A stretch of 64,000 nt of DNA. It comes from VGMA01 sp964655475. Lineage in GTDB: Bacteria > Chlamydiota > Chlamydiia > Chlamydiales > VGMA01. Made by a program: the position numbers and the translations under genes. The stretch covers positions 1 to 64,000 of the forward strand of contig CAZZMO010000005.1 in NCBI GenBank assembly GCA_964655475.1, in the 5' to 3' direction. This document shows, piece after piece, positions 43,483 through 52,175 of the stretch. The first letter of the stretch is position 1, and every line of letters begins with the position of its first letter. The notes under the pieces were generated by a model. The model saw only the letters and a program-made list of their open reading frames with translations. It searched no databases and was not told the origin of the DNA.

Positions 43483-44088
43483 TTAATCAATGGCTATTGA
43501 TGTGTGAAGAAATATTTTATTTTTTTTTATGAGTCCTTCGCGAAAAATCTGTAACCCATTCTCCTTGAATCCGATAATGGTGGACTCCGTTCCTTGAGGA
43601 AGCTCAGACGAGGAGAGAATTGGAAACTCCTCACCAAAGTAATCGACGATATCTGAGGTTTTAATAGCGGAAGGCTGGCCCGATTTGTTAGCTGAGGTAA
43701 CTGCTAAAGGGCCTGTTTTTCTAATAAGGGCTCTAAGTGTTTCATGATGAGGGATTCTAATCCCCACAGTAGGGTTTCCTGCTCGCAATTTTGGCAAGAT
43801 GAGCTCCTGGTTTGCCTCAAAGATTAGGGTGAGGGCACCTGGCCAAAATTCTTTTATTAAGGGGTAAGCGGCAGAGGGGATAGAATGGACGTAGGTTTCA
43901 AGCTTTTCAATATCGGCAAGTAAGATGATGAATGGGGAGGTGGTAGGACGCCCTTTTAATTCATAAAGGGCTTCGATAGCATCAATATGATTATATGATG
44001 CAGCAAGTCCATAAACAGTATCTGTTGGTACAGCAACAACATTTCCGTCAGTTAGGGATTTTGCTGTTTCTTCAATTGATAAAAACAT
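43483..44088 (-). CDS. tsaC: Threonylcarbamoyl-AMP synthase (TsaC/Sua5/YrdC family)
   Basis: A 201-residue YrdC-like protein making threonylcarbamoyl-AMP, the donor used by TsaD. It has the signature NVVAVPTDTVYGLAAS at 15-30, KGRPTTSPFIILLAD near 45-60, PGALTLIFEA near 86-95, RIPHHETLRAL and ITSANKSGQPSA (VTSANKSGQPSAIKTS near 135-150). Presence near tsaD supports a t6A role. It is divergent from ddl. Confidence 0.9.
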   Translation of the reverse strand: MFLSIEETAKSLTDGNVVAVPTDTVYGLAASYNHIDAIEALYELKGRPTTSPFIILLADIEKLETYVHSIPSAAYPLIKEFWPGALTLIFEANQELILPKLRAGNPTVGIRIPHHETLRALIRKTGPLAVTSANKSGQPSAIKTSDIVDYFGEEFPILSSSELPQGTESTIIGFKENGLQIFREGLIKKNKIFLHTSIAID

Positions 44089-44152
44089 AAGAACGAAAAG
44101 GATACCATAAAAAAATCTTGTTGTCTATTGATGATTTTGCGACTATGGGGGA

Positions 44153-45235
44153 ATGATTACTAAGAAAAAATTGGGACTCCTTTTTGGTGGCCGCTCCGCA
44201 GAATATGAAGTGTCGATTATCTCTGCGAGATCGATCTACCAAGCGCTGGACCGCTCTAAATATGATATTTTCCCCATTGCAGTCGATCTTGAGGGATTTT
44301 GGTATGAAGTTCCTGAAGAGAGAATGAGACAAAATGATCTCGACTCTTCAAACCTCTATGATGGACTTGAGAGGGTCGATTTTTTCGAAGCGGTAGGTCG
44401 CTTCCTTCGAGGACTCGATGTCGTCTTTCCTGTTTTTCATGGCCCATTTGGGGAAGATGGTTCGATGCAAGGCTTCTTCCAAGTCGCTGGCATCCCTTAT
44501 GTGGGAGCTGGTGTGCTCGGCTCAGCTGTCGGCATGGACAAAGATGTCATGAAGCGTCTCTTTGAGCATGCAGGCATTCCTACAGCAAAATTTTTGACAG
44601 CTAAAAGAGGGGAGACTCTCTCATACGATGAGATTGCATCAAAGCTCGGCCCTCAGTTCTTCGTAAAGCCTGCTAATATGGGCTCATCTCTCGGTGTATC
44701 CCTCGTAAAGGGAAGAGAAGATTTCGATGAGGCGATCGAGTGCGCTTTTCGCTACGACCACAAGATTATCTTGGAGACAAGGCTTGAAATTAGGGAGCTC
44801 GAGTGCTCCGTTTTAGGGCTCGATCATCCTGTAGCATCCCTTCCAGGAGAGCTCATCCCGAAAGGGGGAATCTACTCCTACCACGCCAAGTATATTGATC
44901 CCGAGGGGGCAGAGTTCATCCTCCCAGCGCCTCTTTCAGAGAGCTTGACAAAAGAGCTTCAAGAGATGGCCGTCAAGGCATTCAAGGTTCTTTGCACCGA
45001 TTCCATGGCGAGGGTCGATTTTTTTCTCGATCGGGATAACAAGCTCTATGTGAATGAAATCAATACTATTCCAGGATTTACCTCTATTAGCCTCTATCCC
45101 AAACTTTGGGAGCTTTCAGGCATTCCTTACCCCACTCTCATCGATCGATTGATTGAAATCGCGATCGAAAAGAAGGGTCGAAATGATGAGCTTCAGCTCG
45201 AGATGGAAACTTTAGATGTTTCGAGTGGGAGCTGA
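44153..45235 (+). CDS. ddl: D-alanine-D-alanine ligase
   Basis: ATP-grasp ligase that makes D-Ala-D-Ala for peptidoglycan, 360 residues. LLFGGRSAEYEVSIISARSI at 10-29, HGPFGEDGSMQGFFQVAGIPYVG near 95-117, KPANMGSSLGVSLV near 171-184 and FFLDRDNKLYVNEINTIPGFT near 288-310 are diagnostic. It stands alone, whereas in Chlamydiaceae ddl is fused to murC. A G-rich GGGGGA lies directly before the ATG. The 3' end overlaps the convergent rhodanese gene by 43 bases. Confidence 0.95.
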   Translation: MITKKKLGLLFGGRSAEYEVSIISARSIYQALDRSKYDIFPIAVDLEGFWYEVPEERMRQNDLDSSNLYDGLERVDFFEAVGRFLRGLDVVFPVFHGPFGEDGSMQGFFQVAGIPYVGAGVLGSAVGMDKDVMKRLFEHAGIPTAKFLTAKRGETLSYDEIASKLGPQFFVKPANMGSSLGVSLVKGREDFDEAIECAFRYDHKIILETRLEIRELECSVLGLDHPVASLPGELIPKGGIYSYHAKYIDPEGAEFILPAPLSESLTKELQEMAVKAFKVLCTDSMARVDFFLDRDNKLYVNEINTIPGFTSISLYPKLWELSGIPYPTLIDRLIEIAIEKKGRNDELQLEMETLDVSSGS

Positions 45236-45525
45236 TAAGCTGCCCAATCTTCAATAGCCCCATCGACAAAGTCTACATTTGTAACCCCGAGGCTCTCATA
45301 GGCAGCCATCGCCATTTGAGCTCTTCGTCCGTGGGCGCAGAGGAAAATAATTTTACTATATTTTTCTAAAGAGTCCTTGGCTAGCAGGATTTCGTTTAGG
45401 GGGATATGAATAGTATTTTTTATCGAGGAAAGGGCTCTTTCTTCGTGAGTTCTTACGTCTACGATGACGACATTCGCTTGGATGAGGTCCTCAGAGAGGG
45501 TCTCTTTTAGTTCTTCTAGATTCAT
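45193..45525 (-). CDS. Single-domain rhodanese-like protein
   Basis: About 110 residues from the chosen ATG (MNLEELKETLSEDL); an upstream in-frame ATG at 45588 adds 21 residues with a doubtful hydrophobic start. The rhodanese fold shows VVIVDVRTHEERALSSI near the start and the active-site loop CAHGRRA, whose Cys carries the persulfide. It is a sulfurtransferase or phosphatase-like protein; the acceptor is unknown. The 3' end overlaps ddl. Confidence 0.83.
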   Translation of the reverse strand: MNLEELKETLSEDLIQANVVIVDVRTHEERALSSIKNTIHIPLNEILLAKDSLEKYSKIIFLCAHGRRAQMAMAAYESLGVTNVDFVDGAIEDWAAYQLPLETSKVSISS

Positions 45526-45632
45526 GTTCTTAGCATAGAGGAGAAAAGGATTTTTGAAAAAGAAAATCCCTCTTGGCATTTTTTCCATTTTTTTTTACAA
45601 TCTGCGCCTACCCGCAACGAAAAGGAGGGCTT

Positions 45633-45824
45633 ATGAATAGCAAGAAATTTTCTTTTGGACTTTTGGCATTTACACTAATGGTTGGTGCAGTTCCTGCATT
45701 TGCTGATGAAGAAGAGACAAAAGAGCCACAAGACGAAGTCGTCATGGTGGAAGAAACTGCAGATGATGCATGCGAAAGCTGCTGCTGCCACGATGAAGAT
45801 TCTAGTGAAGAAGATAACGAGTAA
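45633..45824 (+). CDS. Tiny exported Cys-rich acidic peptide
   Basis: A 63-residue protein with a near-consensus AAGGAGG ribosome-binding site 6 bases before the ATG, far better than that of the longer in-frame reading. A clear signal peptide (MNSKKFSFGLLAFTLMVG, then AVPAFA) should be cleaved before DEEE. The mature part of about 38 residues is highly acidic and holds the cluster CESCCCHDED near residues 47-56 plus a DSSEEDNE tail. This may bind metal or be disulfide-linked. It lies just upstream of the efflux genes. No homologue is recalled. Confidence 0.72.
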   Translation: MNSKKFSFGLLAFTLMVGAVPAFADEEETKEPQDEVVMVEETADDACESCCCHDEDSSEEDNE

Positions 45825-45869
45825 TCTTATTTTCTTTTAGAAAAAGCTTTTTTTTCGTATGGAAGGGGT

Positions 45870-47306
45870 ATGAGAAAAATACCCCTTCTGCTTTTGTGCG
45901 GATTTTTTGGCTGTACTCCCAAAGATCAGGGAGCGGCCCCTTTCTGTGAAATTTCCCTTGTTTCAACAGTTGAAGAAGCATTAAGTAACCCTCTTTTTGA
46001 AAAAGGATCCTGGCCGAATGAACTTTGGTGGGAGCAATTTCAAGATGAAACCTTGAATGGAATGATTCAACAAGCCTTGAGTTACAACCCAGGCTTTCTT
46101 GCAGCAAAGCAACAAGTAGAACAGCTCAGAGAACAGGCAAAGGTTGTCTATGCGAACCTCTTTCCTATGCTTGGCCTCGATGCAGACCTTTTATGGGCCT
46201 ACTTGGGAAAAGATTCAGGAAGTGGCGCTTCTTCGCTTCTATCGGGCAATATCCACCCACTTACCGTTTTTTTAGGTCTCAATTACGAATTTGACTTCTG
46301 GGGAAAGAATCGCAAGCTTTTTGAAGCAGCTGTTGGGAATATGAAAACCCAAGAGGCTTTATACGCTCAATCGAAGCTGATGCTGAGCGTATTGATTGCT
46401 GAACTCTATTTTGACCTCCAAGCCTCTATGAAAAAAGAAGATCTCTACCTAGAGTGGATCGAAGCGCAAAAACAGCTCTTTGAACTCTCCTGCTTCAAGC
46501 TCGACGGGGGACTGAATAACCTCATCATGACCAATGCTAATCAAGAAGCGGTAACAGAGGTGGAAAAAGGGCTTATCGCTGTAAGAGAGGAGATCTCCTT
46601 AAAGAAACATGCTCTTCAAAAACTCATGGGGCAATCTGTAGATGAGAATTTCATCGTTTCTAAAAACTGGCAGCCTAATATGCATCCAGCCGTCATCCCT
46701 GAATTCATCGGTAGCGACCTTTTAGGAAGACGCCCCGATATCATGGCAAAGATTTGGCAGGTTAGATCTGCTGGAAAAAATGTAGGAGTCGCAAAAACAG
46801 AGTTTCTCCCTAATATCAATTTGGGAGCAGGGGGAGGTTTCTTTAGTTTCCAATATAGTGAGCTTTTCACAAGAAATTCTCTTGTAGGCTTTTTACTCCC
46901 TTCATTTCAACTTCCGATCTTTACTGCAGGGAAATTGACTGCAAACTTGAAGGCGAAAATTGCGACTTATCAACAGATGATTCAGGAATACAACGATTTA
47001 GTGTTGACTGCCGTACAGCAAGTAGCAGACCAGGTCTCTGTTTACCGCAGTGTGGCTAATAGAATTGAAGAACAAACCTTGAAATCGAGCCTTACAGAGC
47101 AAGATATGCAGCTCACAGCTCTCAGAGTAGATGTTGGAATCGATCCTTTTGCAAGTTACTTGACGACAAAAACCCACCACCTCAAGGAGATGGTGAGCCT
47201 TGTCGATCTACAAAGAAGTCATTATCTTGCAGAAATTAACTTGATCCGTGTATTAGGAGGGGGCTATTTAACAGCTGATGATGCCTCACTTTGCCATGAA
47301 AAATAA
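45870..47306 (+). CDS. TolC/NodT-type outer-membrane efflux lipoprotein
   Basis: A 478-residue outer-membrane channel of the RND/MFS efflux type. The start MRKIPLLLLCGFFGC is a lipoprotein signal with probable lipidated Cys15. The typical TolC pattern follows: WWEQFQDETLNGMIQQALSYNPGF, periplasmic helical hairpins, LLGRRPDIMAKIWQVRSA and VAKTEFLPNINL. It is the exit duct for the EmrA/EmrB pair downstream, whose gene overlaps it by about 29 bases. A small AAGGGG site precedes the ATG. Confidence 0.92.
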   Translation: MRKIPLLLLCGFFGCTPKDQGAAPFCEISLVSTVEEALSNPLFEKGSWPNELWWEQFQDETLNGMIQQALSYNPGFLAAKQQVEQLREQAKVVYANLFPMLGLDADLLWAYLGKDSGSGASSLLSGNIHPLTVFLGLNYEFDFWGKNRKLFEAAVGNMKTQEALYAQSKLMLSVLIAELYFDLQASMKKEDLYLEWIEAQKQLFELSCFKLDGGLNNLIMTNANQEAVTEVEKGLIAVREEISLKKHALQKLMGQSVDENFIVSKNWQPNMHPAVIPEFIGSDLLGRRPDIMAKIWQVRSAGKNVGVAKTEFLPNINLGAGGGFFSFQYSELFTRNSLVGFLLPSFQLPIFTAGKLTANLKAKIATYQQMIQEYNDLVLTAVQQVADQVSVYRSVANRIEEQTLKSSLTEQDMQLTALRVDVGIDPFASYLTTKTHHLKEMVSLVDLQRSHYLAEINLIRVLGGGYLTADDASLCHEK

Positions 47307-48447
47307 CAAAACAAAGATCTATATTTGGGCCACAGCCTCCATCTTGATGATCGGCATCCTACTCTTTTTATATTGGCTTTTCGTAGCACGCTTTGTGGTC
47401 TCAACTGATGATGCCTATGTTCATGGAAATCAAGTGAGATTGACCCCTCAGATCCCTGGAATCGTAGTAAAAGTGAACATCGATGAAATGGAACTTGTGG
47501 AAGAGGGACAAATTTTAGTCGAACTCGACCGAACAGATGCCATCCTCCTTTTAGAAAAAAATGCTCACACTCTCGCTCAGACTGTTCGAGATGTAGTTCA
47601 GATGTTTGAAACGACCTATGAGATTGCAGCAGATCTTGAAACAGCAAGAGCTGAATTATATAAAGCGCAAGTTTACTACCTCGATCGGGAGGCTCTGAAA
47701 GAAACGGGTGCCGTCTCGATGGAAGATTACATCACAGCTGAACTCAATTTTTACGCCGCAAAATCGAATTTTGAGTCGATCGAATTTGCTCTCATTAAAG
47801 CCATTACCGCTGTGAAGGGAACAACAATCGATACACATCCTCTTGTTTTGAGAGCAGCTGATGAGCTTAAAACCAGTTGGGTTGCACTCGAGAGATGCAA
47901 TATCAGAGCGCCTCAGAAAGGGATTGTTGCCCAAAGAATGGTACAGGTAGGGGAGTCTGTTGCTCCTGATACCCCACTTTTAGCCGTTGTCCCTCTGGAT
48001 CAAATGTGGGTAGAAGCGAATTTCAAAGAGACCCAACTGAAAAAAGTGCGCCTTGGTCAATCGGTTAAGGTGGTATCTGATATTTACAAAGGGGACTGCA
48101 TCTATCAAGGAGAGGTGATTGGGATCGACGCAGGTTCGGGAGCCGCGTTTTCAGTCCTCCCTCCACAAAATGCAACAGGGAACTGGATCAAAATTGTCCA
48201 AAGGATCCCTGTGAGAGTAAGACTAGATCCTTTGCAAATCCTTGAATACCCTTTAAGAATAGGCCTTTCTATGACCGCTAAAGTCGATCTGAAAAATCAG
48301 GAAGGTTCAAGAGTTCCAGAAGCCTCTGGCGTAGGACCACTTTATCAAACAACTGTATTTCAAGATCAAGAGAAAGGGGCAGAAGCGTTGATTCAAAAGA
48401 TCATAGAAGAAAACACGATATTCCCTATCGATGGAAACGAAGAGTAA
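47278..48447 (+). CDS. EmrA/HlyD-type membrane-fusion protein
   Basis: A 389-residue periplasmic adaptor with one N-terminal helix (IYIWATASILMIGILLFLYW), a biotinyl-lipoyl-like domain (VSTDDAYVHGNQVRLTPQIP, then GIVVKVNI), a short alpha-hairpin and a beta-barrel (LAVVPLDQMWVEANFKETQL). It joins the inner-membrane EmrB to the outer-membrane channel. The start overlaps the TolC gene; MKNNKTKIY at 47296 is an alternative start. The C-terminal 35 residues are an unusual charged tail. Confidence 0.92.
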   Translation: MMPHFAMKNNKTKIYIWATASILMIGILLFLYWLFVARFVVSTDDAYVHGNQVRLTPQIPGIVVKVNIDEMELVEEGQILVELDRTDAILLLEKNAHTLAQTVRDVVQMFETTYEIAADLETARAELYKAQVYYLDREALKETGAVSMEDYITAELNFYAAKSNFESIEFALIKAITAVKGTTIDTHPLVLRAADELKTSWVALERCNIRAPQKGIVAQRMVQVGESVAPDTPLLAVVPLDQMWVEANFKETQLKKVRLGQSVKVVSDIYKGDCIYQGEVIGIDAGSGAAFSVLPPQNATGNWIKIVQRIPVRVRLDPLQILEYPLRIGLSMTAKVDLKNQEGSRVPEASGVGPLYQTTVFQDQEKGAEALIQKIIEENTIFPIDGNEE

Positions 48448-49981
48448 TTCCAAAGTCCTGTTATCAGGCCTCTCCCTTTTTGTCGCTTTTGTTGGCATCT
48501 GCCTTGCTGCATTCTTGTTTGTATTAGATTATTCGATTGCAAACGTAGCAATTCCCTACATTGCAGGAGACCTTGCAGTGAGTGCAGATCAAGGAACTTA
48601 CGTCATCACCTCTTTTGCCGTAGGGAATGCGATCATGCTTCCCATGACAGGATGGATGAGCAAGAGGTTGGGATCGGTCAAACTTCTGGTGTTGTCGATC
48701 ACCCTATTTACCCTTTTTTCTTTTCTCTGTGGAATTTCCCCATCGATTGGAATGCTGGTTAATTTCCGCTTTTTTCAAGGGATTGTTGCAGGCCCTTTAG
48801 TTCCACTTGGGCAAACATTCATCATGAGGATCTTCCCTCCTGAAAAGCAGAACTTTGCTGTTGCGATCTTTGCTGTGATCGTTTTGGTCGCTCCTGTCTT
48901 AGGGCCAATCGTTGGTGGATATATTTGTATCCACTATCATTGGGGATGGATCTTTTTTATCAACATCCCGTTTGGGATTTTTGCAGCCTTTGCCGTGGCC
49001 TTTAAATTGCCTCCATTTGAAACAAAGATCGAAAAATGGCCCCTCGATTATATGGGATTTTTCCTTTTAGCTATCGGAGTTACAGCGCTACAAATCTTGC
49101 TTGATAAGGGAGAGCAGTGGAACTGGTTTTCTGATCAGAAAATTCAGATTTTAGGGATCATCTCCTTTTTAGGTCTTTTTTACCTCGTCATCCGTTGCTT
49201 GACGACTGACAATCCCTTCATCAATCTCAGCCTTTTCAAGCGACGCAGTTTTTCTATGGCCTGTTTGATCCTAGTCTTAAGCTATTCTCTTTACTTTGGG
49301 ATCGTCGTGTTGATTCCCCTTTGGCTTCAAACCTACATGGGATATGACGCCTTTTGGGCAGGACTTGCCGTAGCTCCAATGGGCTATTTACCGATTATTT
49401 TCGGAGTAACAGTTGCAAAACTCATGAAGATGTTTGGAAGAGTCGCCCTCCTCTCTACAGCATTTTTCTTTTTTGCGATTTCTTCCTATTATGTGACCCA
49501 GTTTACCCCTCAGGTCGATTTTTTCCATATCGCACTCTCCCGTTTCATTCTTGGGGGAGGGATTTTATTCTTCATTACCCCTCTTTTTAACCTGGTTACT
49601 GCGGAGTTAGCAGATCATGAACTTCCTATGGGAACGGGGATCTTTCATTTCTTAAGAGCTCTTTTTGGAGGAATAGGAACATCGATCTATACAACAATTT
49701 GGTACCGCCGCATAGATCACCAGCATCTCAATTTAGCAAGCAATATGACACCCTATAGTCCAGAGACTGAATATTTTCTAAAAGGGGTCTCAGATTTGGG
49801 ACTCCAAGATCAATCTGCGCTAGCAGCTGCAAATCTTCTAGTAGATCAGCAGGCGTCAGTCATTGCACTTTGTGAAACCTTCTCAGCCATGACCTGGGTT
49901 TCCATTTTGTTGATCCTCCTCTCTTTTTTAGCCTATCAAAAAAGCGCTAAAGTAGCAGCTCATCCTGTCATTAGTGATTAA
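48431..49981 (+). CDS. EmrB/QacA-type DHA2 MFS efflux transporter
   Basis: A 516-residue inner-membrane drug:proton antiporter with 14 predicted helices. Visible DHA2 signatures are FLFVLDYSIANVAIPYIAGDL near 27-47, TSFAVGNAIMLPMTGWMSKRLG near 58-79, and APVLGPIVGGYI near 145-156 (motif C). It forms the pump with the two preceding genes and overlaps the adaptor by 17 bases. Substrate unknown, probably hydrophobic toxic compounds. Convergent with the epimerase gene. Confidence 0.93.
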   Translation: METKSNSKVLLSGLSLFVAFVGICLAAFLFVLDYSIANVAIPYIAGDLAVSADQGTYVITSFAVGNAIMLPMTGWMSKRLGSVKLLVLSITLFTLFSFLCGISPSIGMLVNFRFFQGIVAGPLVPLGQTFIMRIFPPEKQNFAVAIFAVIVLVAPVLGPIVGGYICIHYHWGWIFFINIPFGIFAAFAVAFKLPPFETKIEKWPLDYMGFFLLAIGVTALQILLDKGEQWNWFSDQKIQILGIISFLGLFYLVIRCLTTDNPFINLSLFKRRSFSMACLILVLSYSLYFGIVVLIPLWLQTYMGYDAFWAGLAVAPMGYLPIIFGVTVAKLMKMFGRVALLSTAFFFFAISSYYVTQFTPQVDFFHIALSRFILGGGILFFITPLFNLVTAELADHELPMGTGIFHFLRALFGGIGTSIYTTIWYRRIDHQHLNLASNMTPYSPETEYFLKGVSDLGLQDQSALAAANLLVDQQASVIALCETFSAMTWVSILLILLSFLAYQKSAKVAAHPVISD

Positions 49982-50780
49982 AACCTGACTCCATAAGTTT
50001 TTTAGGGATGACTCTTTGACTCGTAAAGAAAAGTTCATCTGCCATCTCACCTGCTGATAAACGGAGGAGCCATTTTGGATAGGTGATGAGGAGAGGACGG
50101 TGGAGCTTTTGAGCATACTGTTTAGCCCAATCTTTTTGTCTCATCGGCTCTTTTGAAACGAGATTCACAGGGCCATGGATTGAAGAAGTCTCCAGACAAA
50201 AGAGAATCGCTTTGAGTGCTTCATCGAGGGAGATAGAACTCATATACTGCTCGCCACTTCCAAGGATCCCTCCCAAGCCTAATAGAAAGAGGGGGCGGAG
50301 TTTTTTTAACATTCCACCCCCTGGATCTAGAACAACACCAAATCTTAAGTAGGCAAGGCGGGTTTTGTCAGAGGCGATTCCTTTGGCTGCAGCTTCCCAC
50401 TCTCTAGAAAGGGACGCTAAAAATCCCTTTCCAGAAGGGCTCTCTTCTGTAAGGATTTGATCCTTAGCATCTCCATAATATCCTATGGCAGAAGCAGATA
50501 AGAAAATTTTAGGTGGGGATTTTAAAAGAGGGATTGTTTTTGCAAAGAATGTTGTCGTTTCGATCCGACTATCGATGAGCTCTTTTTTTCTCTTGTTGCT
50601 CCAGCGCTTTCCTGCAATATTAGCTCCTCCCAGATGGATGATGGCGTGAAATCCTTCAAGAATTTTTGGATCTCTTTCTCTCCGGTTCCAACATACGATG
50701 TTGTATCCATTTTCTTCTAAAAAGAGACGAAGGCGCGAGCCAATAAAGCCTGAAGAGCCCGTTAGTAAGATCGATCGCAT
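49971..50780 (-). CDS. TIGR01777/YfcH-type NAD-dependent epimerase-like protein
   Basis: A 269-residue short-chain-dehydrogenase-like protein. The Rossmann motif LTGSSGFIGSRLRLFLEENG is at residues 5-24. Other family features are AIIHLGGANIAGKRW near 47-61, LSASAIGYYGD near 99-109 and FGVVLDPGGGMLKKL near 148-162. Substrate and reaction are not known for this family; structure resembles nucleotide-sugar epimerases. Transcribed alone, divergent from the next plus-strand gene. Confidence 0.88.
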   Translation of the reverse strand: MRSILLTGSSGFIGSRLRLFLEENGYNIVCWNRRERDPKILEGFHAIIHLGGANIAGKRWSNKRKKELIDSRIETTTFFAKTIPLLKSPPKIFLSASAIGYYGDAKDQILTEESPSGKGFLASLSREWEAAAKGIASDKTRLAYLRFGVVLDPGGGMLKKLRPLFLLGLGGILGSGEQYMSSISLDEALKAILFCLETSSIHGPVNLVSKEPMRQKDWAKQYAQKLHRPLLITYPKWLLRLSAGEMADELFFTSQRVIPKKLMESGFNH

Positions 50781-50818
50781 CTGATTCCCCCTTTTCTGAA
50801 AGATAGCAGAAGGAGATC

Positions 50819-50848
50819 TTGCTTACAATCAAAGAGCTTTCGTATAAT
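50819..50848 (+). promoter_or_regulatory. Putative promoter directly abutting the start codon
   Basis: TTGCTT (50819-50824), an 18-base spacer and TATAAT (50843-50848). Only 8 bases lie between the -10 box and the ATG, and no Shine-Dalgarno sequence is present, so the transcript would be leaderless or nearly so. Confidence 0.5.
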
Positions 50849-50856
50849 TCTTCCCC

Positions 50857-51291
50857 ATGGGCAAAGGTTTAACGATAGACAACTTGGGAACAGAAGCTTC
50901 CGTCGAATGGGCGAAGATTCAAGAACATGTTGATCTTAGATATATTACAGAAGTTCCTGTCGTATCAAAAAAGGCAGAGCAGGCGATCATTGACATCGCT
51001 ACCCCTTCCCATTTAGATGAATTATTTGATCTCAGAAAAAATCCCTCGTGGGCCCTTTTTCACCCTTTCAAAGGGTACCACCACCGCTTGAAAAAACTCT
51101 TCCAACGAAAACTCATTCCCCATCTCGATCCAGAAAAAAGCCGAGAACTTCTCGACACTTTTTTCGAAGAAGGGGAGATGGATGAAGAGGAAGAAGCAGA
51201 AAAACTCTACACAATCTTTCAAGAAATCGAAAATCTTGATGCCATTTTAGAAGAGATTGTTCTCAATCTTCTCAGCTGTTTGAAGCCTTAA
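50857..51291 (+). CDS. Unrecognised 144-residue acidic protein
   Basis: A 144-residue protein of unknown family. It is helical, with an N-terminal region MGKGLTIDNLGTEASVEWAK and a central His/Arg-rich stretch (FHPFKGYHHRLKKLFQRK). A strongly acidic segment (EEGEMDEEEEAEKLY) comes before a hydrophobic helix end. No signal peptide. The promoter sits 8 bases before the ATG, suggesting a leaderless transcript. Its role is unknown; the mixture of basic and acidic helices resembles a protein-binding factor. Confidence 0.65.
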   Translation: MGKGLTIDNLGTEASVEWAKIQEHVDLRYITEVPVVSKKAEQAIIDIATPSHLDELFDLRKNPSWALFHPFKGYHHRLKKLFQRKLIPHLDPEKSRELLDTFFEEGEMDEEEEAEKLYTIFQEIENLDAILEEIVLNLLSCLKP

Positions 51292-51394
51292 TCGCACAAC
51301 ATCGTTTATTTAAAATTAGAAATTACTTTCAAAAAATGTGAAGATTTTGTAAAAATGACATTTATTATTAGTTAACAAAAATAGGAGATGAGAT

Positions 51395-52120
51395 ATGGCA
51401 CTAGAAGCAATTCGTATGTATGATCCAATACCAGTAATACAATATGAAAGTAATCCAGAATCAGAAGCGGTTGTTGAAGCTCATAAAACATGGTGGGGAA
51501 CTCATGCTGAAAAAGCCTCTGAACATGGATGTCAAACAGTATCTCTTTTGGCCGGGAAAGCAAGATTCTATTCTGTTGAGCTTCTTACACTTGGGACAGA
51601 AAAAGCTGATGATCGATCAGAGGGCCTAAAAGCAGAATACGAGGCACTTCACACGAATTATCAAACACTCCTTTCATTTGCCACTTCTATAAAAACTGCA
51701 GGGGAATATGTTACCCGTTTATTAGATGAGGAAAAACTACGCACAGTTAATGTGAAAGTAGAGACTCCGAAAGCTAATGAAGATGGAAAAGAAGAGGTAG
51801 ATGTTGCATCTATGCAGATCCATATGCCTCCAGAGCCATCAGAAGCGGAAGTTCGTCTTAAGTCTCATAAAGAAGAAATCGCCAAATTGATGACTGCTGT
51901 TACTATTGGAAATAGTGTCTTTTTTCAAGGACTTACAGCTGTTGATGAAATAATGACAAATATTACTTATCAGCTAGCTAATGAAGGAAAGCTCCCTGTA
52001 AAGGAAGATCCTCCGGTTAAAGAAGAGAAGGAAATTGAAGAGCGGACTGCTCCAGTTGTAGATTTTACTTGTTGCTGGGGTGCTTATACAACTTACAAAC
52101 AAATTCCAACTAAAGTATAA
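51395..52120 (+). CDS. Unrecognised 241-residue protein with a terminal Cys pair
   Basis: A 241-residue protein of unknown family. Predicted long helices span residues 20-120 (HAEKASEHGCQTVSLLAGKA and KAEYEALHTNYQTLLSFATS). An acidic region follows around 125-150 and 205-225, with a final VDFTCCWGAYTTYKQIP. The ribosome-binding site AGGAG is good. It has its own terminator at 52126-52161, so it is probably monocistronic or the last gene of a short unit. The CC near the C-terminus echoes the Cys pairs in other unknown proteins of this window. Confidence 0.65.
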   Translation: MALEAIRMYDPIPVIQYESNPESEAVVEAHKTWWGTHAEKASEHGCQTVSLLAGKARFYSVELLTLGTEKADDRSEGLKAEYEALHTNYQTLLSFATSIKTAGEYVTRLLDEEKLRTVNVKVETPKANEDGKEEVDVASMQIHMPPEPSEAEVRLKSHKEEIAKLMTAVTIGNSVFFQGLTAVDEIMTNITYQLANEGKLPVKEDPPVKEEKEIEERTAPVVDFTCCWGAYTTYKQIPTKV

Positions 52121-52125
52121 ATCTG

Positions 52126-52161
52126 AAGAGCCCTCGATGTTTTGTAGTAGGGGGCTCTTTT
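52126..52161. terminator. Stem-loop terminator
   Basis: An 8-bp stem (AAGAGCCC / GGGCTCTT) with a loop of about 18 bases and a short T tract, between convergent genes. It probably serves both. Confidence 0.7.
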
Positions 52162-52175
52162 ATACCCAAGTGAAC

